Shown here: positions 6,151 to 13,527 of the stretch, piece by piece | Numbering within the stretch: position 1 is the first letter of the stretch | How the letters are laid out: each line of letters begins with the position of its first letter | NCBI GenBank assembly: GCA_900756725.1 | Contig: CAAELJ010000104.1 | Span: forward strand, 1 to 31,529 | DNA length: 31,529 nucleotides | Reading direction: 5' to 3' | Source: an uncultured Collinsella sp. | GTDB lineage: Bacteria > Actinomycetota > Coriobacteriia > Coriobacteriales > Coriobacteriaceae | Made by a program: the position numbers and the translations under genes | The notes under the pieces: generated by a model | Told to the model about the DNA's origin: nothing | What the model saw: only the letters and a program-made list of their open reading frames with translations | Databases searched by the model: none

Positions 6151-8124
6151 TTACGCTCCATCCCGCGAACGCTCGGACTCAAACTCTTCAATCGCCGCCA
6201 TAAACTGCTCGCCAAAGGCATCGGCCTTTTTCTCGCCGATGCCGTTGACCTGGACAAGCTCGTCGCGCGTCTGCGGGCGCAGGCGGCACAGACCGCGCAG
6301 AGCCTTGTCGGAGAAGACCATGTACGGCGCCATCTCCAGCTCGGTCGAGATTTCCTTGCGCAGGGCACGCAGGCACTCGAACAGCTCGGCATCGTCGCCC
6401 ACGCGCGGGCGCTGATCCAGCTCGGCCTCTTCGCGCAGCAGATCCACCGCGCGGCGAGCGCGGGCCGAGGCCTTGCGCTTGGACGCGCGACGCTTAACGG
6501 TAAAGGCAAACGCCTCGTCCTCGACCTCGCCGGCACGCGGACCCAGGCCCACGACCGGATACTGCCCCTGTGAGGTGGCCAAATAACCGCGGCCGCACAG
6601 CTGGCCGATGATGTCCTTGATGCGGCCGACCGATTCGCTCGACAGCTCACCGTAGCCGCGGTCCTCGTCCAGATGCATCTGGCGGATGCGCTCGGTGTTG
6701 CCGCCGTGAAGCACATCGGCGATGAGCGACTTGCCAAAGCGCATGGGACGCGTGGCCACATAGCGCACGGTGGCGCGGGCCATATCGGTGACGTCCTCGA
6801 CCTCGAACTGCGTGAGGCAGTTGCTGCAGTTGCCGCAGCCCTCGGCCTCATCCACGGCGGCGCCGCCCACGGCCGCATGCTCGGCCGCGGCCTCGTCGCC
6901 AAAGTAGCGCAGCATGTATTCGCGCAGGCAGCCGGTGGTATTGCAGTAGCCCTCCATCTGGCTGAGCAGACGATATCGGTTCTGGAGCGCCCACGCGCGC
7001 TGCTCGTCGTCGAGCGTCTCGTCGGCCGCATCGCCGCGGTCGATCAAAAAGCGGCGCATGCGAAAATCGTTGCCGTTCCACAGCAGGTGGCAGCTGGCCG
7101 GATCGCCATCGCGGCCGGCGCGGCCCGCCTCCTGATAGTAGGCCTCGATGCTCTCGGGCACGTTGTTATGGATGACGTAGCGCACGTTGGGCTTGTCGAT
7201 ACCCATGCCAAAGGCGTTGGTGGCAACCATCACCTGAATATCGTCGTCGATAAAGGCGCGCTGGCTTTGGCGGCGGGCGTCATTACCCATGCCGGCATGG
7301 TAGCGGCCAACGCGAATGCCGCTGGGGCCCAGAGCCTCGGTAAGCTCTCCTGCCAGCGCATCGACGGTCTTGCGGGTCGAGCAATACACGATGCCGCTCT
7401 CGCTCGAATGCGCAATCACATAGTCGCGCACCCACGCGGTCTTAGCCTTGTCGCCCATCTCCTCGCAGCCAAAGTAGAGGTTCTTGCGATCGAAGCCCGT
7501 CACCACCGTCGCCGGGTTTTGGAGGCCGAGCATCTGCTGAATGTCCGCACGCACGCGCTCAGTCGCTGTAGCGGTAAAGGCCGCCACGATGGGGCGCTGC
7601 GGCAGGGAATCGATAAACTCGCGAATCTGCAGGTAGGCGGGGCGGAAATCCTGACCCCATTGGCTCACGCAGTGGGCCTCGTCAATGGCCACGAGCGGAA
7701 CGCCGATGCCGCCTTCGGCCGCAGCTTCCTGCGCAAAGGCCAGAAAACGCGGCTCGAGCAGGCGCTCAGGTGCCACATACATAAGCTGGTAGCGACCCTC
7801 GCGCGCCCGCTTGAGCACGGTATTTTGCTGAGCCGGCGTAAGGCTGGAGTTGAGATAACTGGGTCGCGCACCCGCCGCGAGCAACGCACGGGTCTGGTCC
7901 TCCATAAGCGACAGCAGCGGACTCACCACAAAGGTGATGCCGGGCAGCATGAGCGCAGGCACCTGGTAGCAAATGGACTTGCCGGCGCCCGTGGGCATAA
8001 CGCCCAACGCATCGCGGCCGGCAAGGATCGCATCGACCATGCGGTCCTGCCCCGGGCGAAACGAGGTGTAGCCAAAATAGGCGCCGAGCGTGTCAAGCGC
8101 CATCTGCTGCATGCTATCGGTCAT
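6151..8124 (-). CDS. recQ: ATP-dependent DNA helicase RecQ
   Basis: 3'-5' DNA helicase for recombination and stalled-fork repair. The 657-residue protein has Walker A MPTGAGKS (43-50), DEAH box (148-151) with the RecQ aromatic loop SQWGQDFRPAY, helicase motif VI (YQEAGRAGRDG), a zinc-binding cysteine cluster (CGNCSNC), a winged helix and a C-terminal HRDC domain (about 575-650). TTAGGAAACC precedes the ATG. It is the first gene of a probable two-gene unit with the GntR regulator. The 406-bp gap upstream is occupied by repeat elements. Confidence 0.96.
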   Translation of the reverse strand: MTDSMQQMALDTLGAYFGYTSFRPGQDRMVDAILAGRDALGVMPTGAGKSICYQVPALMLPGITFVVSPLLSLMEDQTRALLAAGARPSYLNSSLTPAQQNTVLKRAREGRYQLMYVAPERLLEPRFLAFAQEAAAEGGIGVPLVAIDEAHCVSQWGQDFRPAYLQIREFIDSLPQRPIVAAFTATATERVRADIQQMLGLQNPATVVTGFDRKNLYFGCEEMGDKAKTAWVRDYVIAHSSESGIVYCSTRKTVDALAGELTEALGPSGIRVGRYHAGMGNDARRQSQRAFIDDDIQVMVATNAFGMGIDKPNVRYVIHNNVPESIEAYYQEAGRAGRDGDPASCHLLWNGNDFRMRRFLIDRGDAADETLDDEQRAWALQNRYRLLSQMEGYCNTTGCLREYMLRYFGDEAAAEHAAVGGAAVDEAEGCGNCSNCLTQFEVEDVTDMARATVRYVATRPMRFGKSLIADVLHGGNTERIRQMHLDEDRGYGELSSESVGRIKDIIGQLCGRGYLATSQGQYPVVGLGPRAGEVEDEAFAFTVKRRASKRKASARARRAVDLLREEAELDQRPRVGDDAELFECLRALRKEISTELEMAPYMVFSDKALRGLCRLRPQTRDELVQVNGIGEKKADAFGEQFMAAIEEFESERSRDGA

Positions 8125-8221
8125 GGTTTCCTAACGTCCAAGTCATCTGCCGCCGATTATACGCCGCCACGCGGACCAGTGCCGCACGGCTACCGGCCAC
8201 GAGCAGCGCGATTCGAAGGGA

Positions 8222-8318
8222 ACGAGCGTAGATTTTCGGACACTTGCCAAACGAGCGTGGATAATCTCCCACTTTGGACCCGATATGGAGCCAAAAACGG
8301 GAGATTATCCACGCTCAT
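8222..8318. repeat. Modular palindromic element (GAGCGTGGAT family), copy 2
   Basis: The arm at 8251-8270 (ACGAGCGTGGATAATCTCCC) pairs with 8299-8318. A further half-unit at 8222-8243 (ACGAGCGTAGATTTTCGGAC) matches the extra units of the copy at 1637-1755, which lies in the opposite orientation. It has one half-unit fewer than that copy, so the family varies in unit number. Confidence 0.85.
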
Positions 8319-8387
8319 TCTGCGAGTAGTCGTTGGGGACGTTCTTGATAAGCGCGGAAACGTCGCCGGTTGAGCATAAGTCAGCGA

Positions 8388-8485
8388 AAACGCCCCTAAG
8401 CGAGCAAGGTGACGTGAAAGAGGAGGGAAGCGTACTTCGGTACGCGACCGACGATTGAACGTCAGATTGCCGCTTAGGGGCGTTT
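8388..8485. ncRNA. Candidate structured RNA: nested stems with UUCG tetraloop
   Basis: Three perfect nested stems are visible: 8388-8402 with 8471-8485 (15 bp, core ACGCCCCTAAGCG), 8410-8415 with 8459-8464 (TGACGT/ACGTCA) and 8430-8435 with 8440-8445 (GCGTAC/GTACGC) closed by C(UUCG)G. They are joined by near-symmetric internal loops of 7/6 and 14/13 nt; the larger is purine-rich on the 5' side (GAAAGAGGAGGGAA). The tetraloop favours the plus strand. On the minus strand the outer stem is followed by TTTT, so a long terminator for the GntR gene at 8531 is the alternative. I do not recognise the element as a named RNA. Confidence 0.55.
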
Positions 8486-8498
8486 GCAGCGTCGAGCC

Positions 8499-8525
8499 GT
8501 TGCGCGGTTTGGAAAACCGCGCAAC
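8499..8525 (-). terminator. Perfect 12-bp hairpin at the end of regulator 2
   Basis: GTTGCGCGGTTT (8499-8510) and AAACCGCGCAAC (8514-8525) pair with a 3-nt loop, 5 bp past the stop of the GntR gene. There is no T-run, so it may act as an mRNA-stabilising end or a weak terminator together with the larger element beside it. Confidence 0.5.
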
Positions 8526-8530
8526 TAGAG

Positions 8531-9250
8531 CTACATCACCATGACGTAGCGGCTGCCCACGTAGTACTGCTTACCCATCAGGACCGGCTCGCCATTGGGG
8601 CCGATAAAGCCGGCACGCAGGTTGAGCAGCGGATCGTGCGGGGCAATGCCCAGCTCGGTGGCCTGCTCGGCGTTGGCACGAACGGCCTCGACCGTACGGT
8701 AGCCAACCGAGACGATCGGTGTTCCGCCAACACGCTCGACCTCGGCAAAAATCGACTTGTCCTCAAGATCGGCCGTCAACAGCTCGCGGTACGCATCAAA
8801 CGGCACAAAGATGTTTTCCTCAAAGATGGGCTCGCCGTCGGCCGTGCGCACGCGCTTAATATGCAGCAGCAGTGCATCCTTCTGCAGGCCAAAGAATTCC
8901 ATCTCGTTTTGGCGCGCCGGCACAATCTGGCGATCGACCACGTGCGCGCCGGCCTTCATGCCATTGTCGGCACACAACGCAGTAAACGTCTGCAGCGTCG
9001 AAGCATGGAACTGGCGATTGATGTGCGGCGTGGAGACAAAGGTGCCCCGGCCCTGCTGCTTAACCAGGTAGCCATCGGAGCACAGCTCCTCGACGGCGCG
9101 ACGCACCGTAATGCGGCTCACCTCGTACTGCTCGGCAAGCTCAAGCTCGGACGGGATGCGCTCCTTAGGTGCATAAACACCTTTCTCGATCGCTTCCTTG
9201 ATCTCGTCGTAAATCTGCTGGTAAAGCGGTGCATTTTTGGGCGCTGGCAT
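8531..9250 (-). CDS. GntR-family regulator with UTRA domain (regulator 2)
   Basis: Predicted local repressor of the PTS/deglycase operon. The 239-residue product has a GntR winged helix (about 6-75: PLYQQIYDEIKEAI, IPSELELAEQYEVSRITVRR, KQQGRGTFVSTP) and a UTRA effector domain that ends MGKQYYVGSRYVMV, close to regulator 1. Its own upstream region carries the 15-bp ACG/ACGT operator also found before the PTS operon and the EamA gene, which implies autoregulation and control of those genes (inference from the shared site). The ribosome site is weak (AAGAG). It lies downstream of the YitT gene and may be expressed separately from it. Confidence 0.9.
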   Translation of the reverse strand: MPAPKNAPLYQQIYDEIKEAIEKGVYAPKERIPSELELAEQYEVSRITVRRAVEELCSDGYLVKQQGRGTFVSTPHINRQFHASTLQTFTALCADNGMKAGAHVVDRQIVPARQNEMEFFGLQKDALLLHIKRVRTADGEPIFEENIFVPFDAYRELLTADLEDKSIFAEVERVGGTPIVSVGYRTVEAVRANAEQATELGIAPHDPLLNLRAGFIGPNGEPVLMGKQYYVGSRYVMVM

Positions 9251-9286
9251 ATCTGATCACTCTTATCAAAATATCGGAATAACTAA

Positions 9287-9301
9287 TACGTATATAACGT
9301 C
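9287..9301 (-). promoter_or_regulatory. Operator of the ACG/ACGT family upstream of regulator 2
   Basis: GACGTTATATACGTA on the minus strand, 36 bp before the gntR start. It fits RACGWNTAWRACGTW, shared with sites at 15314-15328 and 16586-16600. Confidence 0.6.
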
Positions 9302-9354
9302 TTTTTATATGTTACCTCAGTTTGATAAAACGATACACCGCATACAGCAAATCT

Positions 9355-10362
9355 TTACTTGCCGTCGTCCTGCTGCAAGCTTTCCTGATCGTGCAGACGG
9401 GCCTGCCTGCTGGCCATGCGCGCGGGCTTGTCGGGATCGGGAACGGCCGTGGGCATGGGCTCGTCGACATGGCCGCCCCACCAGCCGCCCACAAAGTTGA
9501 GCGTGTGGAACACATTGATCACTGCGCCGGGATCAATGTCGCACACCAACTTGATGATGTCCTGGCTCTCGTAGGTCGAGACAACGGCGTGCAGCAGGTA
9601 CATCTTTTCGCGGCTATATCCGCCGATGACCTCGGCGCAGCTAATACCATGCTGAAAATGGTCAACATAGGCGGTCATGACCTCATCTGCCTTGCGCGTC
9701 GTGATCTGAAGCGTTACGCGGTCATAGCGGCGGTAGAAGCTGTCGATGGTCTTGGTCGAAATAAACTGGAACACGATGGAATACGCTGCGTTGTCCCAGC
9801 CAAACATAAAACCAAAGATCGCCAGGATAAAGCAGTTAAAACCAAAGATGACGCCCCAAATGGTCTTGCCCGTGTGGTTGGAAACCCACAGCGCGATAAA
9901 GTCGGTACCGCCGGTGGATGCGCCGGACTTAAGCGCGATGGCAGCGCCCAGGCCCGAGACCACGCCGCCAAAAATGATGAGCATGATCTTGTCGCCCAAA
10001 AACGGAGCAAAGTGAAAGATGTTGAGGAGCAGCGATGAGAGCACGACCTGCATCATCGAGAAGATGACGAAGCGCTTGCTAATGCCGCTCCAGCATAGGA
10101 GCGCCACGGGGATGTTGAGCGCGAGCATGCCGAGCGAGATGTCGATATGAACGCCGCCGAGCGAGGTAACGCGATCGAGCAGGACTGCGACGCCGGTGAG
10201 ACCGCTCGGAAGCAGGTCGGCGGGCTGAATGAACGCCTGGATCAGGAATGTCTGGAGAACGGCGGAAATCGTGACCGCCACGGCAGTAATGGCGCGGCGG
10301 ACAATGGTAAGGCGGCCGAGCACGAGCACGCGGTCCGTGAGCTGATCGATGGCGTTCGCCAC
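9355..10362 (-). CDS. YitT family membrane protein with C-terminal DUF2179 domain
   Basis: Integral membrane protein of unknown transport or sensing role. The 335 residues show about five to six hydrophobic segments (about 20-205) with family motifs such as GLTGVA and KSGASTGGTDFIA. A cytoplasmic DUF2179 domain follows (about 210-285), then a hydrophilic tail rich in Arg, Gln and Asp. The start is GTG at 10362, set by AAAGGAGCCTAC immediately upstream. It sits between the HAD phosphatase and the second GntR gene. No functional link to them is evident. Confidence 0.88.
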   Translation of the reverse strand: MANAIDQLTDRVLVLGRLTIVRRAITAVAVTISAVLQTFLIQAFIQPADLLPSGLTGVAVLLDRVTSLGGVHIDISLGMLALNIPVALLCWSGISKRFVIFSMMQVVLSSLLLNIFHFAPFLGDKIMLIIFGGVVSGLGAAIALKSGASTGGTDFIALWVSNHTGKTIWGVIFGFNCFILAIFGFMFGWDNAAYSIVFQFISTKTIDSFYRRYDRVTLQITTRKADEVMTAYVDHFQHGISCAEVIGGYSREKMYLLHAVVSTYESQDIIKLVCDIDPGAVINVFHTLNFVGGWWGGHVDEPMPTAVPDPDKPARMASRQARLHDQESLQQDDGK

Positions 10363-10407
10363 GTAGGCTCCTTTCGAAGGCAGATGTAGTTGTGGGGCAT
10401 GTCGGCG

Positions 10408-10416
10408 ATTGTAGCA
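10408..10416 (-). promoter_or_regulatory. Candidate extended -10 promoter of the YitT gene
   Basis: On the minus strand TGCTACAAT, an extended -10, lies about 46 bp before the GTG start. No convincing -35 box is visible, which is allowed for extended -10 promoters. Confidence 0.45.
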
Positions 10417-10502
10417 TGGAGCGCGAAAGGGCGCTTCAATTCACCCGCTCTCGACAACCAAAACGAGCCAGCATCTCCCCAACCAAAGAGCCCAAATTCC
10501 AG

Positions 10503-10617
10503 GTGAGTAGACTATTCGCGACCTGTCGAGCACACCCAAAACAGCCACCTCTGTGACCTGCAGTTTTACTAAGGCAGATTCGCTTTGTGCTCTGCCTGAG
10601 CTGAAAAGTCTACTCAC
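10503..10617. repeat. 115-bp palindromic element with internal competing hairpins
   Basis: The ends GTGAGTAGACT (10503-10513) and AGTCTACTCAC (10607-10617) are perfectly complementary. Inside, GAGCACA (10528-10534) can pair with TGTGCTC, while an alternative local hairpin AGGCAGA/TCTGCCT encloses that same TGTGC. It lies in the 353-bp gap between the YitT and HAD genes. The rest of the gap shows nothing else beyond the YitT promoter. Confidence 0.75.
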
Positions 10618-10715
10618 TTAGTCTGAGTCGGAGCCAAACGGATCAAATCGAAGCCAAAATGAGCCGATCTGCCGCAAAAGACGCGTGAATCGGTACTTCT
10701 CGTAGCGAATTGACG

Positions 10716-11345
10716 CTATAAAGCGGTCAGAATGTCGGCGAGGCTATCGATGATGGCATCAGCGGCGGACTGATCCAGGTTGACGCCCTCGTGCGGGCGC
10801 AGCGCCAGGACGCGGGCGCCGGAGCGCTTGCCGGCCTCGATGCCCAACGGCGAGTCCTCGATAACCAGGCACTCGGCAGGCTCCATACCCAGCGCCTCCA
10901 TGGCACGCAGGTAGATCTCGGGGTCGGGCTTAAACGCACTGCACTCGTGACCGCTGATGGTGTAGTCCAGCACATCGGCGATACCCGCAATCTCCACCAG
11001 CTCGTCAATCAACTCACGATACGACGAGCTCGCGATGGCACACTTCACGCCGCGCTCGTGCAGCTCGCGCATCACCGACTCCGTCTGCTCGTTGAGCAGC
11101 TCGGCATACGGAACGGGGTGGTCCGGGCTGTAGACTTGCTTGTACTCCACGCGCAGGCGCTCGCGCAGCTCAATATCGTCGGGAACCAGCGTCTCCCAAA
11201 TGGCGGGCTCGTTAGACCCCGAAAGATCGGGGATCTCGTCAAAGTGGAACCCCTTCTCCTCCATAAACGCCACACGGCGACGGTTATAGAACCACTCGGT
11301 ATCGACCAGCACGCCGTCCATATCAAACAGCACTGCCTTGATCAT
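10716..11345 (-). CDS. HAD-IA phosphatase / beta-phosphoglucomutase-like
   Basis: Cytoplasmic hydrolase or mutase acting on a small phosphorylated metabolite. The 209-residue product has HAD motif I FDMDGVLVD (nucleophile Asp8, Asp10), a helical cap, motif II (IASSS), motif III Lys (AFKPDPEIY) and motif IV EDSPLGIEAG. The ATG at 11345 is chosen because GGGAGGAG sits 6 nt upstream. A longer in-frame version would translate through a repeat element and a terminator. It follows the PTS/deglycase operon across a terminator and could act on a sugar phosphate from that pathway, but the substrate cannot be read from the sequence. Confidence 0.85.
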   Translation of the reverse strand: MIKAVLFDMDGVLVDTEWFYNRRRVAFMEEKGFHFDEIPDLSGSNEPAIWETLVPDDIELRERLRVEYKQVYSPDHPVPYAELLNEQTESVMRELHERGVKCAIASSSYRELIDELVEIAGIADVLDYTISGHECSAFKPDPEIYLRAMEALGMEPAECLVIEDSPLGIEAGKRSGARVLALRPHEGVNLDQSAADAIIDSLADILTAL

Positions 11346-11359
11346 ACGCATCTCCTCCC

Positions 11360-11394
11360 ACCTGCCAAAAAGGGACAGGTTTATTTTGGTAGGT
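11360..11394. repeat. REP-like palindrome, GGGACAG family, copy 2 (inverted)
   Basis: The arms ACCTGCCAAAA (11360-11370) and TTTTGGTAGGT (11384-11394) match at 10 of 11. The middle holds GGGACAGGTTTATTTTGG, the reverse complement of the core at 967 and 18733. It lies directly before the HAD gene. Confidence 0.8.
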
Positions 11395-11439
11395 TTTATC
11401 TGGGGTTTTGCGGCGCGACGGGCGCGCCCTCCCCAGAGC

Positions 11440-11472
11440 AAAAAAGGGGACGGGGCGCAAACCCCATCCCCT
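11440..11472 (-). terminator. Rho-independent terminator of the PTS/deglycase operon
   Basis: AGGGGACGGGG pairs with CCCCATCCCCT (one mismatch), and on the minus strand it is followed by TTTTTT. It lies 33 bp past the stop of the second deglycase. Confidence 0.9.
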
Positions 11473-11505
11473 CTCAATCAACCCGTAAGGTCTACTTACT
11501 TGTGA

Positions 11506-12489
11506 TTAGTAGGAAAGCTTCCACATGTAGCGACGCATGGTCAGCGGGTGCTGACGGGCCTCGGCGATCTGGTTGCCGTACTCGCGCATAACGGCGAGGT
11601 GCAGCAGCGGGTTGAAGTAGGTGACGACGCTCGCGGGCACGGCGTCGGCCAGGCCGTAGTCCTTGGAGTCGATCAGAGCGACCTTGGCGCCCATGCGCTT
11701 AAGGAAGGTGAGGGCGCGGGCGTCCATCGGACGGGTGGCACCATCGGACATGAAGAAGACGTAGGGCTTACCCTCGGTGGAAACCTCGAACGGGCCGTGG
11801 AAGTACTCGCCGGTGTTGTAGGCGGCGGCGTCGATCCACTGCATCTCGGTGAACAGGAAGGCGGCGTGAGAATAAGCCATCTTCTCGGAGGCACCGGAGG
11901 CCATGAAGTAGATCATCTCGTCGTCCTTGAAGTCCTGGGCGAACTGCTTGGCGAGGCCCTTGGCGGACTGAGCGGCGTTCTCGCAGAGCTCGAAGACGTT
12001 GGTGAGGCCGGTGATCATGTCCTCGTAGTGGTCATAGCCCTCGGTCTGCTGAAGGATCTCGACAGCAAGAGCGATGGCGTAGCCGGGCTTCTCGCACTTG
12101 GCAGCGTAGTTAGCGTGGAAGCCGTGAACGATGACGTGGTCGGCGTCGACGGTCAGAGCGGAGCCAGCCTTGTTGGTGAGGGAGACGACCGGGCAGTTGT
12201 GCTTCTTGGCGGTCTTGTTGGCCTCGACGGTCTCGGGCGTGGAGCCACCCAGGGAGCAGGTGATCACGAAGGTGTGCTCGTTGACCCAGGAAGGCGTGTC
12301 GTAGTTGAACTCGTTAGCGGTGAAGATCTGAACGTTCAGCTTGTCCGTGTTGTTGGCCAGGAAGTACTTGGCGGGGTAAAGGTCGGACATGGAAGCACCG
12401 CAGCCGACGAAAGCGACGCTGTGGATCTCGTGGTTGGACAGGACGTCAGCGACGATCTGCTTAGGGAGGTTAAGGTCGATCTCGTACAT
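11506..12489 (-). CDS. FrlB/Gfr-type SIS domain deglycase (paralogue 2, PTS-linked)
   Basis: Last gene of the PTS operon, so it should process the compound the PTS imports: probably glucoselysine- or fructoselysine-6-phosphate to hexose-6-P plus lysine. The 327 residues contain two SIS domains (TCSLGGSTPET in the first) and the catalytic-type pair Glu215/His231 in FTEMQWIDAAAYNTGEYFHG, spaced by 16. The C-terminal RRYMWKLSY fits FrlB-like enzymes and, with the length, argues against AgaS deaminases, which are longer. The ATG at 12489 is chosen over 12498 because AAAGGA abuts the latter but is 9 nt from the former. The arrangement resembles the Salmonella gfr operon (mannose-family PTS plus deglycases). 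A terminator follows. Confidence 0.82.
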   Translation of the reverse strand: MYEIDLNLPKQIVADVLSNHEIHSVAFVGCGASMSDLYPAKYFLANNTDKLNVQIFTANEFNYDTPSWVNEHTFVITCSLGGSTPETVEANKTAKKHNCPVVSLTNKAGSALTVDADHVIVHGFHANYAAKCEKPGYAIALAVEILQQTEGYDHYEDMITGLTNVFELCENAAQSAKGLAKQFAQDFKDDEMIYFMASGASEKMAYSHAAFLFTEMQWIDAAAYNTGEYFHGPFEVSTEGKPYVFFMSDGATRPMDARALTFLKRMGAKVALIDSKDYGLADAVPASVVTYFNPLLHLAVMREYGNQIAEARQHPLTMRRYMWKLSY

Positions 12490-12580
12490 CTGACACATTC
12501 CTTTCGATTTGTTGCGGCGTCACATTGCCGGACGCTCGCAGGGTTACCGTAGTTAGGACCGAGTCGCCGGCCCGTTGAGG

Positions 12581-12611
12581 ATGTGACAAAGGGACTATCC
12601 CTTTGTCACAT
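12581..12611. repeat. Perfect 14-bp inverted repeat
   Basis: ATGTGACAAAGGGA (12581-12594) and TCCCTTTGTCACAT (12598-12611) pair around CTA. Its AAAGGGAC core recalls the GGGACAG palindromes elsewhere in the window. It lies between EIID and the second deglycase. Confidence 0.8.
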
Positions 12612-12624
12612 GTTAGGGATGGAA

Positions 12625-12655
12625 GCCTGCCTGGGGTATGGGATGCCAGGCAGGC
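12625..12655 (-). terminator. Strong hairpin after EIID, probably attenuating or stabilising
   Basis: GCCTGCCTGG (12625-12634) and CCAGGCAGGC (12646-12655) are perfectly complementary, 25 bp past the EIID stop. No T-run follows on the minus strand, so partial termination or protection of the PTS mRNA end is more likely than full termination. Confidence 0.5.
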
Positions 12656-12680
12656 CCCCGGGGGAAGCGCTGGGTCGCGA

Positions 12681-13514
12681 CTAGGCCAGGATGCCGGCCG
12701 CGGAGAGGGCGATGCCGCCCACGATGGCGATCACGAGAAGCCAACCGGTGTTGACGTTCTTCTTGATGAGCCAGTACATAAGGCCGGTGAGGCCAAGGGA
12801 GATCATCTGGGGCATCATGCCGTCCAGGATGTCCTGGATAACGACGGTGCCCTCAGCGAACTGCAGCGGGGTAGTGGCGCCGATCAGCGTAGCGATCATG
12901 CCGCCCACGGACATAAGACCCACGATACCGCAGACATACATGAGCTTCTCCATGAGGTCGCCGCCCTGGAGCTTGCTCAGGTACTCGTGGCCACCCTGGT
13001 AGCCGATCTTGGCTGCGAACCAAGTGATCAGCACAGAGGGGACGATGGAGATGAGCATGGCCAGGATCGGGCCCATGATGGAGCCCTGTTGAGCCAGCTG
13101 AACGCCCAGGCCAAAGGCGATAACGCGGATGGTGCCCTGGAAGAAGGAGTCACCGATGCCGGAAAGCGGACCCATGAGGGAGGTCTTGACCGCGTTGATC
13201 GAATCGGGGTCGAAGTTCTCGGGATCCTTGGCGTACTCCTCCTCCATGGAGGCGGCGAGGCCCAGGATGAAAGCGCTCGTCTGCGGGGTGCAGTTGTAGA
13301 ACGCCATGTGACGGTGGTAAGCCTCTTTTTTAGCAGCGAGCTGCTTGGGGTCGGACTCATCCGGATAGAGGCGATCGAGCGTGGGAACCATGCCGTAGAG
13401 GAAGCCCATGTTCATCTGACGCTCGTAGTTCCAAGAGGCCTGGATGGCCCAGGAGCGCCAGAAGAACTGGCTGACCTTCTTGTTCAGGGACACGTCCTTG
13501 GTTGCGGTTGCCAT
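12681..13514 (-). CDS. PTS mannose/fructose/sorbose family EIID component
   Basis: Membrane subunit that works with EIIC to translocate the sugar during phosphorylation. The 277-residue product has typical EIID features: the N-terminal FWRSWAIQASWNYERQMNMG block, MGPLSGIGDSFFQGT (about 130-145), and C-terminal hydrophobic segments ending at a short tail. The ATG at 13514 follows AGGAGGAACACACT; upstream in-frame Met codons fall inside eiiC. It is 13 bp after the EIIC stop, in the order EIIAB-EIIC-EIID-deglycase. The family includes mannose, N-acetylgalactosamine and glucoselysine/fructoselysine transporters; the adjacent deglycase favours the last. Confidence 0.93.
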   Translation of the reverse strand: MATATKDVSLNKKVSQFFWRSWAIQASWNYERQMNMGFLYGMVPTLDRLYPDESDPKQLAAKKEAYHRHMAFYNCTPQTSAFILGLAASMEEEYAKDPENFDPDSINAVKTSLMGPLSGIGDSFFQGTIRVIAFGLGVQLAQQGSIMGPILAMLISIVPSVLITWFAAKIGYQGGHEYLSKLQGGDLMEKLMYVCGIVGLMSVGGMIATLIGATTPLQFAEGTVVIQDILDGMMPQMISLGLTGLMYWLIKKNVNTGWLLVIAIVGGIALSAAGILA

Positions 13515-13527
13515 AGTGTGTTCCTCC

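Noticed and set aside
11346..11477. N-terminal extension of the HAD protein
   Set aside because: It would read through a repeat element and the operon terminator, and the motif-I start with its own ribosome site is at 11345.
11506..12489. AgaS-type galactosamine-6-phosphate deaminase for the PTS-linked SIS protein
   Set aside because: The length, the Glu-x15-His spacing and the RRY...Y ending fit FrlB-like deglycases better. It remains a lesser possibility because mannose-family PTSs also import amino sugars.
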